Source: Ceratobasidium sp. AG-K (Eukaryota > Basidiomycota > Agaricomycetes > Cantharellales > Ceratobasidiaceae). Taken from it: a DNA stretch of 64,000 nt. The first letter of the stretch is position 1, and the number at the start of each line of letters is the position of its first letter. Positions 35,570 to 47,531 of this stretch are shown here, piece after piece. The translations under genes were made by a program, and so were the position numbers. The notes under the pieces were generated by a model, which worked only from the letters and a program-made list of their open reading frames with translations, did not search any database and had not been told where the DNA came from. The stretch spans positions 124,001 through 188,000 of the forward strand of contig JAWNGF010000007.1 of the NCBI GenBank assembly GCA_037039685.1. Reading direction: 5' to 3'.

Positions 35570-38500
35570 CTATGTCCCCTTGGCCTTGCTCGCTGGCTTG
35601 GCTCGGCTCGTGGGCTTGCGCTTCGAACTCGCTGGAGCCTCCACCCCAGTATCCTCGGCGTCCACTTCCATCTTGTTGTCAGCCGGAGCTTCGGATGAGG
35701 GGGCTTTCTTTCCACGAGTTTTGCTCGCCAGAGTCCTCTTGGGTTCAGCGTCAGCCTGAGCGGCTTCCTCGGTATCCGACATCGCCTCTGGAGCGGCCTT
35801 CTTCGCCCGAGATGACGTGCGTGCACCTTTCTTGGTAGCAATTTCGGCAGTTTCCGCCTCTGGTTCAGGCTGCGCATCGACAGTCTCCTTGGCCTTGGCC
35901 TTGGGTGACTTTGAAGTTGGTGCCGCCTGGCCCTCAGTGGCCGCAGCCTTAGCCGCTTCCCGCGCCTTCTTTGCCTTGGAGGCCGGAACGACTTCAGGCT
36001 CCTCAAGCTCCCCGACTGGCTCTTCAGCAGCTTTAGACTTTCCTCCTTTCTTCGACGCCGGTTTGGGCTTGGAGGTGCCTGATTTAGCTTTCGAGGCTGG
36101 TGCTTCATCAGCTTCTTCGCCTCCCGCCTCGCCAGTGGCCGGTTTCTTCGATGTAGGCTTTTTGGGCTTTGCTGTCTGCTTGGCGGGCACCTGTCGCCGA
36201 ACGAAATGGTCAGCGTGTTGATTGCGTCGTATTAATGAGGAGAAGGGTATGATAAAAATGCCGAGAGGAACACGGGGGAGGGGGGAGTAGCTCAACGATC
36301 ATCCCGATATCGAGCAAAGATGGGCAACACTAAGTCTCGTGCAGGACGAGAATACTCCCACAAGCCCAGTTGCACCTGAATGATAGCGTGGTTTGGCGGG
36401 CAGACACCACGAGGACTGGGTGCCCTTGCACAGCAAGAAAAGGAAAGCGTGGCTAAGCCGAAGGATGACCAGTCAAACTAAATGAAACCACGAGGTAGCC
36501 ACCAAGGAACGTGGGGGACGCGAGGCTGATAGGGGGCTGAGCGCTTGCGAAAAGCGGGCTAGTTGAAGCCACAACGAACCAGGGCGGCGCCGCCTCAATA
36601 CAGTTCACTCAGGCTTGAGAGTCGTGTTGAACGTCACAAGATAGGCAGCGATAGCGTGGTATGCAGTGCCCAGGTGCAGGCGTATGCCAATCGCATTGTT
36701 GAGGCCAAGAAACTCGGGTGTGAGACGGAGAGGCGGACATAGAGAGGAAGGCGTGGATCCAGAAAGTTGATGATGCACAGGGCACATAGGGGAGAGGGGG
36801 AGAGGGGTAGAGGATATAGAAGATTGAACACGTACTTTCTCCTCGTCCTCGCCCTCCGTTCCACTCAGCTCTTCGTCTTTCGGCAAGTCAATTGCCTCTC
36901 CGGACTCGTCGTCTGTCGTCACCTTCTTGCCTTTTCCCTTGCCTTTTCCTTTGGAGGCAGGTTTAGACTTGTCCGCTGCCTTGGCCTTGGGTTTGGTGGT
37001 CGGCTTCGATTTGGGCACTTCCTCGTCCGAGGCATCATCTAAAGTCTTTTTGGCCTCGGAGCCGCTCGCTTTCTTGCCCTTGGCCGGTTTCGCGGGCGCA
37101 GCTCCATGCTCCTCGTCGGTGCCCGAAAGCTCTTCGTCGTTAGGAAGGGGAATTTCCTCCCCAGATTGATCGTCGTCTGGCTAAGAATGTCAGAGTATTA
37201 GCGAATGTGCATTGCGAATCGAAGTGAGTGCATGGCGAGTTCTCGTGGTCGAGGAAGGGGGAGGGGCATGAAAAAGGCGAGGAGTCTGCCTCTTTATCAC
37301 AGGATGTGAATCCACCACGCGGCAAAAACTAGGGGAGTCCCTGAGAGTCTCGCTCGACGAGTAGCCGAGTCAGAAGCTGCTTTCACGCTGTTTGCCCCTC
37401 GCGAAAGGACAAGCTGGATGATTGAGAAATCGAACCTTTGCCTTTGCCTTGCCTCGCTTGGGCGCCGCTTTCTTCGCAGGTTTCTCCTTATTAGTCGGGT
37501 CTTCGCCAGCAGGGGCCTGAAACAAACACGAAAGCATTAATGAGGTCAACCCCTGAGTTGTTTAAGCTCATGACGACAAGCGCACAGAGAAGTCCAAAGG
37601 AGAGCTTTATTATGCTCCAACGCGATGTTTACCCACGCATTATTCCGGCATACTCGACACAACGACGGGCCAGGGAAAGAAGACGAAGGTGAACTCACTT
37701 TCTTTGCTGGAGCACGCTTTCTCTTGGGTTTCTCCTCAACCTCGTCCTCCTTGGCTTCTTCTTCTTCTTCCGCATCGGCCTAGCGTAAGCAAAAGTAAAA
37801 TGGAGGGCGTGGAGGATTAAATCACATTCAAGAACAAGATGGAGCCAGTCGCACCTGCTTCTTGGTAGGACCCCGTTTGCGCTTGGGCTTCTCCTCAGCG
37901 TCGGCATCAGCTTCGTCAGCCTAATTGCGAAGATCAGCAACAGGGCAACTATCGATAAGAAATCAAAAATAAACAAGTGATTGATCGAGTGATGACTGGA
38001 TCAGCGTTCTAGTGTCAACTCGACCAATGGCCAAATCAACTATGGAGTTTCACTTGATCGGGAATCTGACAAGTGAAGCGCAACTACTACGTGAGGTTCC
38101 CGAGCGGGTCCCAGTACGGCCTGGGCTCGGCCAGCCCACACAACAAGACACCGAGCGAGGCAAGCCGCCGGGGACTATAATAAGCCGAACGGAACCCAGA
38201 CAACCAATGGGAACCAAGAAGCTCAAGACCAGCTCGACCAGAGCGATTGTGGGGGACAAGTCATAGATAAACACTTGCCTTTGATTTGGCTGGTGCCCTC
38301 TTTTTCTTCGGTTTTTCCTCGGGTTCGCCCGCATCGTCTGCACCCTAAATGGATCCAGGTCAAGTCGGCAGAGGTAGATCCAATCGATTGAGGGAGCAAT
38401 GAAAGTTTAAATCGAGAAATGAATGAAAACGTCAGAGGCAGGTCCCCCCCGCAAATAAAGTGCGAACCTTCTTCCTCTTGGCAGTGGTTTTCTTTTTAGC

Positions 38501-39022
38501 ATTGCTATCGTCTTCTTCATCCTTGCGGGCGCTGTCTGGGATATCCTCATCGGCAACATGGCCCTCCTGCCCTATGGTCAATGTAATGCCCTTGGTACCT
38601 GGGAACAAACACTCACAGCCCAAGCAGTGCGAACCTTCTGCTTGTCTTCGTCGTTGAGGTCGTCGAAACCATCCAGTTCGTCAGCTTCGTCAAATTGATT
38701 CTTGAAGTTCGAAAGAATTCTGGCAGTCGTACAACCCCAGTGCCGCCATTTACTAATGATATGGTGAATCAGCTTGAATGAGTTGTTAGTCGACGACTTT
38801 TGCATACAAGCTCTTGTTGCCCTGGTAGTCTAAAAGAGTACCCATACGGAGTTCACCCTTCTTGATCTGAGTACCCGAGCACGGCTTCGGGCCTGTGTTA
38901 TTTGTCAGATAAGCGACGCGCGCTGAACAATATTGACACATACCTGAACATTTAGCGCGATTACTCGGGGCATACTCAAGTCTGTAACCAGTTTGCTTTT
39001 TCGTGCCCTCGTCGTCAGACAT
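35570..39022 (-). CDS. PARP-type zinc-finger protein with long basic-acidic tail
   Basis: Exons 1-3 (39022-38944, 38892-38808, 38752-38617) build a PARP-type zinc finger: YRLEYAPSNRAKCSG, CSGTQIKKGELRMG, WRHWGCTTARIL and LDGFDDLNDEDKQKVRTAW, matching the domain's Cys/His order and its C-terminal GFxxL-x-ED-x-x-KV signature. Such fingers bind DNA breaks. Later short exons (about 38572-38468, 38345-38279, 37920-37854, 37781-37702, 37517-37436) each encode an acidic stretch followed by KPKRKRAPxKK-like basic motifs. The longer exons 37181-36834 and 36191-35570 are Lys/Ala/Glu-rich. No PARP catalytic, BRCT or WGR domain was seen. The exon ending at 38279 uses a GC donor (GCAAGTG). The last intron is about 640 bp, ten times its neighbours. 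Nuclear, chromatin-linked role inferred. Confidence 0.85.
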
Positions 39023-39609
39023 GGTAGTGATATGAGCTATCAAGGTTGTGGCAAACAACAAGCGTCGCGTCTCGTCACGTGGCTGATTGTCTCTTGGCCC
39101 AGGCCTTGATCACACCCACCACCGTCCAAATCCAACAACGCAAGCCTAGTTTCTCAGTGTTCTCCTCGAAGAGATCCTGAACTGGTAAACGCTTCTGTTT
39201 TGGGGGTTACGACTGCCTCTAACAGCAATCGTAACTTGTAAAGTCATTTCACTGTGTTGACAAACATCCCTAAATAACTTACAAAGGGCCGATACAGAAT
39301 TACAATGCGTCGCAACCCAATGTAGATCACGGCAACCCGCCTGACCTCAAGTTTAAGCGTTCCTATATACTCGGGCCTTTCAAACTCGGCATTTTCCTAA
39401 TCCGGCGAACCAAGTTTGCCACCGCTGGGTAAATACGGATATCTTAACTGCCAGCATACGAGAATCGGCCCGACAACTCCGGTTTCATTTGGCCCCCCGT
39501 CATTTCGTCGCTTAGGATTCCTTCGTTTGTCCAATCTTGCATGCCCGAGCCAGTCCTTGACAGGCGCCAAACCCCCGTGTTTTGCACTGCCGGGTGGCAC
39601 CTTTTGTAC

Positions 39610-39617
39610 TATAAATT
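39610..39617 (+). promoter_or_regulatory. TATA box of the first His/Cys-family gene
   Basis: TATAAATT 35 bp before the ATG at 39652. The same box stands at the same place in the duplicate gene, so it is conserved. Its closeness to the ATG implies a very short 5' leader. Confidence 0.5.
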
Positions 39618-39651
39618 CGCCTGAGCACGGCCTTCTACGCTTCCCGTCACC

Positions 39652-41418
39652 ATGTCCCTCTCTATTACCCCATCCATCGTCGGCGGGTCCTTTAGCAGCG
39701 GCGGCATCTCAGTCCTCGGCTCGGCCAATAAGCTCCTCGGGTCTTTATCATCGCGCACACAAGCCCCACATGTGATCAGCTACCCCGATGGCTGGCGCAA
39801 AGGACCAACCGAGGAATGGTACCAATCTCAAGACATTAAAAAGTTTACGCATCTACAATACCGCAAAGAACGAGACGCCCCATTCCACCACGAGTACATC
39901 GTCCTTGAAATGGCCGGCGGGGACCATGTCTGTCGATTCGATCGCCGAGGCGACATACACACTCGAGCCAGTACATTTACTACAGAGGGTATGAAAGCTG
40001 TGGACAGCGCACACGTCATCTCTACCACCGACAAGGAGCACTACAGCGAAATTAATGACAAATCGGATCTCTTGCTGCGCATACACTTTCCTCGGGGCCA
40101 GGACCTTCTCACCGTGCTAGGCATATGCTATGGCGTGCAGGCGGACGATCATACAAGATCGTACAAACTCACCAGTTTCAACTGCTATTTCCTTTCCTGG
40201 ACCATTGTTACCGTCGCTGCCCGCCAAACCGTCGACTGGGCACTTCTGAGCAAGGACGACGCCCTCTGGGAATCTCTCGTCAAGTACACCATGGAAGGAC
40301 TGACCAACGAGCCGGCTCAGTCCGGAAAGTTCGCCACGAGAGCCAAGGCCATCTCAATTTTCGGATTTCGTTTCCGACACAAAAAATCCCGGTCTGCTTC
40401 ACCCATTCAACCCGCCCCCATGTCGGTTAGCGTCAGCTCATTCAACGGCACCGATTACCTCCTATCAACTCTCCGCCGCGCGCTCATATTGACGAGACTC
40501 GAAATCGGGACCTCCCTGGCCGAGCTAATCCTCCGCTCGACGGTCCAGGATACCTTGCGTGACATTGCTTATAAACCAGCTCAAGTAGCCGCTGACAATG
40601 CCGCCCGAGTCCATGCCAGCCGGGCAGCCCGAGACGCTGCAATGGAAAGTGTGATGGAGAACATGTGGCAGATAATACTTGGCGCCGAACAGGGCGGTCA
40701 GCTCTGGGAGGACCGATGCCGAGCGACCGAGGAGTGCGTCTGGAAGGCCTCGGCGGCAGCTGCAGATGCCGAAAGTCACAAATCCGCGCCCCTCAGACCT
40801 GGCACGCCGCTTGGTTCGCCCGCTTCATCCAATCCGCCAACCCGGTCTGCCTCTATGGCTGAAACCGAGCTCACTCCAACTCCCATACCGCCGCCAACCA
40901 CAAACTGGGAATCTGCGTGGGACCAGGTTTGGACTGAATCCTGGGCCACGCTCGTCGCTGCCAAGAATCAATCGACCGGCAGCGAAGTTTCGAGGGATAG
41001 CATATCCGCCCGTGCCAAGAAGGCCTGGCACGCCGCCTGGATCGATGCCTGGCGGGCGAATGAAAAATATGTTCCTAGGATTGGAGCGGGCATGGCGCGG
41101 TACGTGATGGACAATCTACCCGACTCATCGCCAGAGGTGTTAGCGATCGACGCCAGCGTACGTCTTGTTACTGTTTTCTTCTCATACAGCCCTGACACGG
41201 TGTTTTAGGTCGAGTCCTCGATACGCACGATATTCAAGGCTTTTACGTCCGGGTGCTCGAATGCTGAGCTCCAAGAGTGGATCCAGCAGAGAATCCAGGA
41301 GCATTGCCAACGTGTGGCGGCTCTCCCGAATTCACCGAACAAGGGTGAGATTGAGGACGCGATGCGACGGGTGTGGGTGACTACGATGGCACTGGATGCG
41401 GAGGTGCATCATGGGTAG
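39652..41418 (+). CDS. Unknown-family protein with conserved His-Glu and Asn-Cys motifs, copy 1
   Basis: Two exons, 39652-41157 and 41209-41418 (51-bp GTACGT...TTTTAG intron, phase 0), about 571 residues. Residues 1-40 are Ser/Gly-rich. The core has HHEYIVLEMAGG (His80, Glu81), HFPRGQDLLTVLGICYGVQ, and TSFNCYFLSWTIVTVAARQ (Cys178). A helical Ala-rich middle (DNAARVHASRAARDAAMESV), a Ser/Pro linker and a Trp-rich segment (WESAWDQVWTESWATLV; KKAWHAAWIDAWRANE) follow. The last exon encodes ELQEWIQQRIQEHCQRV. His before strand-like IVLE and a helix-capping N-C-[YF]-F suggest, by analogy with PPPDE/LRAT/NlpC-type folds, a cysteine hydrolase core. That is inference only. No signal peptide; cytosolic or nuclear. 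Confidence 0.7.
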
Positions 41419-42322
41419 AGAGCGGCAATCACACGGTTTCAGTGGTTAATCTAATATCCCTACCACTGTTCAGTTTCCTGGGTTTTATGTTATTGAATAA
41501 CATTTTGTAATAATATTCGCTGCTCCGGGAAACGCCGATATCGTGTACCTGACTTCAATGGCGGCATCCTAGGCCCCAAATCTGATCGGTGGTTTCGCAG
41601 CCCTATATAGTTACCGTGATAACAGAGTGACTGCTCAGATTGTCAACGAAAGTCAGGCGGAGGGTTATCAACTCGATAGTAAGTGGCCCATGAGACAACG
41701 TAAGTATTCTCCTCTCGCTGAGTCTTTCTTACGGAAATAGTCTCCGAGGCTCCTTCCTCATAGTGAGCTTTTGATTTTCCGGAAGTCATGATTTAAAGCC
41801 AGACTGAGCATTTATGTCCTCGGTTATAACAACTGGACCCGATTGTATGCACAATAGGGGAAAATATTCGCCCAACTGTATTGGTTGACCCCACCCTGTT
41901 CCGATAGTTCGTGTTTACGAAAAGCGCCAGTGCTCAAGAAGGTTTGGTTAGACCCTACTGTTTGCTCATTCCAGACTGACAAGTCTATCTAACGTCTGTG
42001 AACGCATCCAATTCAATGATCCGATTCCGAAAGCTTCATTTGGTCGATGCCAGTTTTACGAACATAGCCTGTTGAATGTGGTTCAGTCAAGTGGACGCTG
42101 AAAGAGGGCAGACGTAGTTTTCACGCCGAGTGCTCTTAGTATTAAATCTCAGTTGTCCCCATTCATGTAACATCGTGTTGGCAGTTAAGTATGGATCGAT
42201 CATAACAAACGGGGTTCTTTCAAGGCAGTGGTAGTAGCGGTAACCCTCGTGTAACTGAATCAGCTCCTGCGTCAAGCCTTTTCGAACTTCCATGGCTGCT
42301 TGTCTGAGAAAGAGTTCAAGGC

Positions 42323-42853
42323 AACCTGGCACCTTTGCTATCAAGGATGTACACTTGATCGACGGGAAACCCCACTCACCCATGGTGGATAGATTCGCTC
42401 CAGAGCCATGTTGACATGGAACTCTTTATTTTCGGCTGAAATAATACTGAGACGAGCATCAGCATGAATAGCAACTCTCCAGCCGACTCGTGCTTACACA
42501 TGCATGTCTTCATAATACTCATGTTGAACAATCTTAAAATAGCGAGGCTTATCACCAGGTACGAGCTTGTTGTTCATGCTCGGTTCACCGTTAAAGGTAA
42601 GGTATTTTTTGGAGCGAGAAAACTGGAGCGCGTAGGCGCCCTTCTCTTTGTTGTAGACTACGTTTATCTTACCAGAGAGTTAGTATCACAGAAACAAGAG
42701 ACCACCTCAGGCCGTTATGCGCACCTTGTCAGCGTCTGGACCCAGTTGACCGTGCGGGAGCAGATGAAGATAGCGGCCTTCACCAGGGTCGGTGATATTA
42801 CCACCGTGTGAAGGGAGCCCGATGCAGTATGTACCGTCGGCAATGGCGGTCAT
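42323..42853 (-). pseudogene. Small beta-trefoil-like protein gene with an internal stop
   Basis: Starts MTAIADGTYCIGLPSHGGN at 42853, with GEGRYLHLLPHGQLGPDADK, then a 50-60-bp intron (GTGCGC...TACTAAC...GTAAG) and VVYNKEKGAYALQFSRSKKY, NGEPSMNNKLVPGDKPRYF, KIVQHEYYEDMHV. An in-frame TAA (42494-42496) follows, after which the frame stays open and family-like (FHVNMALERIYPPW). GTY-x-I openings and repeated hydrophobic strands resemble ricin-B/beta-trefoil or mycocypin-type (I66) fungal proteins of about 140 residues. Without the stop it would be complete. It is absent from the duplicate locus at 48.6 kb. Sugar-binding or protease-inhibitor roles are both possible. Confidence 0.5.
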
Positions 42854-43726
42854 TTCGTGCAATGTGTTCGAGTAGGATGGCCTTGTGAGGTTACCATGGT
42901 CAGCAGGCCTAGAGGCCGTTTTATACCGGAGTACCCACGCACTTACCCTTGCCGATGGTCCCCAGCCCTCAATCCGTCGACAGGGTAAGCCTTGCGTCAC
43001 ACCTTGTGCGTAACGTCAACTGGAGATTCGACAGGTAGATTCATGAACGTTCATCAGCGGATTAGCTCGAACTAGTATTATCCCCGTCCTCTACTGTACC
43101 CCAGATCTATATGATTGACAGCTCGCTATTCAGATATCACCCCGATCATGCCCAAAATCGCATGTCAAGGAGATGTGATCATCTACTCGGACCAGCTAAC
43201 CTAGGCCTACGGCGGCTTCGACACCGTGAATCGAACGGGAGCGAATCAATGCGTGCAATTAATGTCAAGTATGGAGTCATGTGGTGAGAACAGAGAACGG
43301 AAGAGACTAAAACGGGCCTATAATGACTGAGCTAGCGAATCCCTGTGCGTTCGGAACAACAACGGACCCGAACACGTTGCCACAAAACTGTGCGGTTGTC
43401 TAATAAGACCGAAGCGTTTGGGGCGAACAATTCTGGTATCTACGAGACGAGTATATTTATGAGGCTCTCTACAACTGGTTATAGATTCAGGTAAAGGACC
43501 TTGAGCTAACAAACAATTCCCTTGATGAAACCCGCGAACTTGCGGACGTCCCTACAATGTGATGGTAATGGGTATAAGCTCCCTGATGACGTAGCCCATT
43601 GATCGATCGAGAGAGTTCGAGGCAGGATCTCGGACTTTAACCTATAGCTACATTCAATGAATCACGAGAAAGTTTGTCGTTGAGTCAAATTAGGCTGAGA
43701 AGGGAACCCTAAGTGTTAAGCTCCGG

Positions 43727-43950
43727 ATGGACTCCAAGTCTAAAGCGAGAACTGACAATCTCCTCATGAAAGAAGCACAGACGGCGTCGGGACGAGCTCA
43801 TTTTGCTCCGCCGTATGCAGCAAGGACTTATCCAGAAAGCAAAGCGACTAACCCTAGAATTTGGACGGCAATGAATTTACTAGCGCGCGTACGCGGTGGG
43901 AATCTGCCTGTGGCCGCTAAAAAGACTCTGATAGAGTTCGCGAGATCAAG
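43727..43950 (+). other. Duplicated open segment, unknown
   Basis: A frame starting MDSKSKARTDNLLMKEAQTA whose beginning recurs in degraded form at about 49320-49420 (SKVNTDNDPVGEAQVASERA). It may be an exon of an unknown gene present in both copies of the segmental duplication, now broken in the second. It abuts the DUF6589-like piece. Confidence 0.3.
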
Positions 43951-44460
43951 GCTGAATCAGATGAGGAGCTGGTACAATGGGTTGAGAATCACTCGGCAGA
44001 GGGGATTCTTGAACTTGTGACTAGCATACATACTAGGCACGCCTCATCTGGCGCTTTGTATCGCTTGGAACGACCCCACTCCACTGGTGCAGCACGACCA
44101 ACAAACATCATTCAAAATTGCGATTTATTGCTCTATTATGCGTTCCGTACAGCCAACAGACACGGACGGATTGACCGAATCGAAGAGTTATTGCCAGAAT
44201 TGATGACCTGTTTTGCAGGCTCTGGCAAATCGAACTACGCTCGGGAAGGCTGGGAGTTTTTGCAACTTGTTACATACCAGTACACTCCAGATGTTAGGTA
44301 AGTGGCACATTTTCAGTTAGATGCAGTTGCTGAACTCTATTGTAGAAAAGCAATTATACGAAACTATCTACTTGTCAATATGACTTGACGGGCAGATAGT
44401 TTCTATCCGATTGATCAGAGGCAAGAGCATAACAATGCTGGTATACGGGTGAGTGTATGC
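43951..44460 (+). pseudogene. DUF6589-like fragment
   Basis: Open translation with ESDEELVQWVENHSAEGIL, NIIQNCDLLLYYAFRTANRH, IEELLPELMTCFAGSGKSNY and WEFLQLVTYQYTPDV, followed after about 44300 by NYLLVNMT, an in-frame TGA, then DSFYPIDQRQEHNNAGIRV. This is the C-terminal part of DUF6589 proteins common in mushroom-forming fungi and often repeated in genomes. Both ends are missing. Function of the family is unknown; likely part of a mobile or repeat-associated gene. Confidence 0.6.
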
Positions 44461-44515
44461 GCAGTGCATTCACGTTAATGGCAGAAAGGCCCCAACTTCA
44501 AAATTGTTCGCATTG

Positions 44516-44950
44516 CTAGTTTTTGACGTGTTTGAGCGGTGACACTATCCATACGATCACGTCGGGTCGGAGGAAACAGATAAATATAAAAGCGAGTGTC
44601 TTGCCAGAGCCAGTTCCAGCGATACAGAGCGCGTCGCCGCCAGAGTCGATAGCGAGGGAAATTCCACATAGAATCTTCACAGCATTATACCAGTTGCTGC
44701 ATAGAACTTGAGAACGGCGGCATCCACACGAGTAAGAGGGCGGGGGAGCGTCGGGATCGTCTCCATGGCAATTTCCGCCTCCATAGTCGGCCCCGACACC
44801 CAATAATATAACTGGAACCAGCCTGGGGTATCAGGATCACCCTACAAAGTCTCAGACTCGTAGCCCGTCTAGCGAGTGAATGCGGTGGATGGCAATCGTG
44901 GCGGAGACGCGAGGCGAGTATTTCAAATTGATGCACCCGAGGCAAATCTT
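44516..44950 (-). pseudogene. RecQ/DEAD-like helicase fragment
   Basis: Minus strand encodes CGISLAIDSGGDALCIAG directly followed by a Walker A (GTGSGKT), then LAFIFICFLRPDVIVWIVSP (motif Ia-like) and LKHVKN. An in-frame TAG (44516-44518) follows and the recognisable frame (QCEQF) continues. Upstream, IHRIH and NLKYSPRVS pieces lie in shifted frames. Motifs II-VI are absent, so it is only an N-terminal relic. It is convergent with, and about 50 bp from, the DUF6589 piece. Confidence 0.6.
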
Positions 44951-45724
44951 GCCCGTCCGACCGCCCGCTGTGTAGCCGGAACGCGGCCGATTTTCAAAAT
45001 TTCAATTAGACTGATCATCACATATCACTTATAAGAATAACTTTAATGATCAATGTGACTCCATATATACAACAAGGCAAGGTTTGGGAGGTTACGGTGA
45101 CAGCGCTAGGACAATTGTGCCAAGCTCCATAGGAAGCGCCAGTTGCCGATTGCTTGCTATCATAAGCACCAGCGCTTTCCAAATTGGGAGCTTGGGTCTA
45201 GGCAAGACCCCGACCACATCCCAAACCATCCAAACCCACCATCGCAATTCCAGATTCTCAGTGTTCTCAATGGCGAGACCCCAAACTGATTAAGCACCTT
45301 CTACTCTAGATCTATGACTGGGTTTATGATAATTGTACCTGGCAAAGCGATTTAGCCATATTGACAAACATGCCTAAATACCCAACAAAGGGCCGGTATG
45401 GGACCCCATGCGTCACAACCCAATGATAGCTCATAGCAACTAGTCTGCGCCAAAGTTTACGCGTTCCTATCTACTCGAACCATTCTAACTTAGCAATTTC
45501 CTAACCCAGCGAACTAAGTTTGCCATCGCTGGGGTAAATACGGATATTTTAATCGCCAAGACACAATCACTGAACCGAAAGCCCTGGTTTCATTTGGCTC
45601 TCCTAGCCGTTTCGTCGCTTTGGATTCCTTCGTTTGTTCAACACTGCCATGCTCGAGCCTGCCCGGACGGGCGCTAAACCCCTGTCCAGGCATGTGTTAC
45701 ACAGCCAGGTGGCGTCCCTTGTCA

Positions 45725-45732
45725 TATAAATT
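45725..45732 (+). promoter_or_regulatory. TATA box of the second His/Cys-family gene
   Basis: TATAAATT, 43 bp before the ATG at 45768. It is embedded in upstream sequence shared with the first copy. Confidence 0.5.
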
Positions 45733-45767
45733 CATCCCAGCATGGCCCACTACGATTGCCCGCGACC

Positions 45768-47531
45768 ATGTCTCTTGCTGCTCCCCTATCACTCATCGGC
45801 GGTTCCTTTACCGGCAGCGCCGTCTCATCCGTCGGCTCGGCCAATAAGCTCCTCGGGTCTTCATCATCGCGCACACGAGCCCCACATGTGATCAGCTACC
45901 CCGAAGGCTGGCGCAAAGGACCAACCGAGGAATGGTACCAATCTCAACACATTAAAAAGTTTACGCACATGCAGTACCGTAAAGTACGAGATGCCCTGCT
46001 CCAGCACGAGTACATCGTTCTCGAAATGGCCGGTGGGGACCTTGTCTGCCGATTCGATCGCCAAGTCGACTCCCACACTCGGGCCAACGCGCTGACTACT
46101 GAGGGTATCAAAGCTAAGGACACGGCGCGTATGATTTCTACTAGCGACAAGGCGCATTACGCCGAAATCAACGACAAATCCGACCTCTTGTTGCGCATAC
46201 ACTTCCCGCAGGGTCAGGATCTTCTCACCGTACTAGGCATATGCTACGGGGTCCAGACGGATGATTATGCAAGGTCTTACAGGCTCACCAGCTTCAATTG
46301 TTATTTTCTGTCCTGGACCATTATTACCGTCGCTGCACGCCGGACCGTCGACTGGGCGGTTCTGAGCAAGGAGGACGCCCACTGGGAATCACTCGTCAAG
46401 TCTACCATGGAAGGACTGACTAGCGGGCCGCTTCACTCTGGAAAACTCGCTGCAAGAGCCAAGGCAATCTCAATTTTAGGATTTCGTTCCCGTCGCAAAA
46501 AATCGCAGTCTGATTCACTCGTCGAACCTACTCCTATACCAGCCAGCCTCAGCTCGTTCAAAGACGCCGATTACCTCCTATCGACTCTCCACCGTGCGCT
46601 TGTATTGACTCGACTCAAAATCGCAGCTTCTCTAGCCGAGCTTGTTCTCCGCTCGACGGTCTATGATACATTGCGCGATATTGCGTTTCAGCCAGCTCAA
46701 GCGGCTGCAGATAATGCCGCCCGAGTCCATGCCAGCCGGGCTGCCTTAGACGCCGCGATGGAAAGTGTCATGGAGAACATGTGGCAGATGCTAATTGGCG
46801 CTGAGCAAGGTGGTCAGGTCTGGGAGGATCGATGTCGAGCCGCGGAGGAGTGCGTCTGGAAGGCCTCGGCAGCAGCTGCGGATGCCGCAAGTCACAAATC
46901 GGCGGCTCCCAGGCCTGGAATACCGATTGGTTTGTCCGCTTCATCCAATAGCCCTATTAGGTCTGCCTCTCAGACTGAAACCGAGTCTACCCCGACCACT
47001 GTACCGCCGTCAACCACAAACTGGGAATCCGCGTGGGACCAGGTTTGGACCGAATCCTGGGCCACGCTCGTCACCTCCAAGAATCAATCGACCGGCAGCG
47101 AAGTTTCGAGAGATAGCATCTCCGCCCGGGCCAAGAAGGCCTGGCATGCAGCCTGGATCGGTGCCTGCCAGGCAAACGATAAATATGTGCCTAAGATTGG
47201 GACGGGCGTGGCGCGGTACGTGATGGATAATTTGCCAGACTCGTGGCCAGAGGTGTTGGCAATCGACGCCAATGTATGTCCCGTCAGTGTTCCTTTACAC
47301 ACTTCTAACACAATATTTTAGGTTCAGTCTTCGATGCGCACGAGAGTCAAGACTCTCACTTCTGGAAGCTCAAACGCCGAACTCCAAGAATGGATTCAGC
47401 ACAGAATCGAAGAGCATTGCCAGCGGGTTGCGCCTCTCGCCAATTCGGACAACAGAGGAGAGATTGAAGACGCGATGCGACGGGTATGGGTGGCTACGGT
47501 GGCATTAGATGCGAAGGTGTATCATGAGTAG
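45768..47531 (+). CDS. Unknown-family protein with conserved His-Glu and Asn-Cys motifs, copy 2
   Basis: Two exons, 45768-47273 and 47322-47531 (48-bp intron), of exactly the same lengths as in copy 1 (1506 and 210 bp), about 571 residues. Core motifs are retained: QHEYIVLEMAGG, HFPQGQDLLTVLGICYGVQ and TSFNCYFLSWTIITVAARR. The Ala-rich helix, Ser/Pro linker and Trp-rich segment are also kept. Differences cluster in the N-terminus and the Ser/Pro linker while the core is preserved, which suggests selection on the protein. ATG 45768 is the one matching copy 1 (MSL...GGSF). Function unknown. Confidence 0.75.

Larger units (their letters stand above)
39100..43260. repeat. Segmental duplication, copy 1
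   Basis: Promoter, gene and downstream DNA here recur in the same order at about 45220-48870. Shared stretches include the upstream ...TTCTCAGTGTTCTC... region, the TATAAATT box, the whole gene, the 3' flank up to about 41510, then about 42065-42205 and 43025-43260. The segments 41511-42065 and about 42206-43025 have no match in copy 2. Identity is roughly 70-90 percent by eye. Confidence 0.75.

Noticed and set aside
35431..36108. Arg-rich 225-codon minus frame
   Set aside because: Frame-shifted shadow of the Lys/Ala-rich last exon of the PARP-finger gene.
40679..41107. Plus-strand Arg/Pro-rich frame of 142 codons, also seen at 46795-47223
   Set aside because: Recurs only because the duplicated gene recurs; it is an alternate frame of the His/Cys-family exon.
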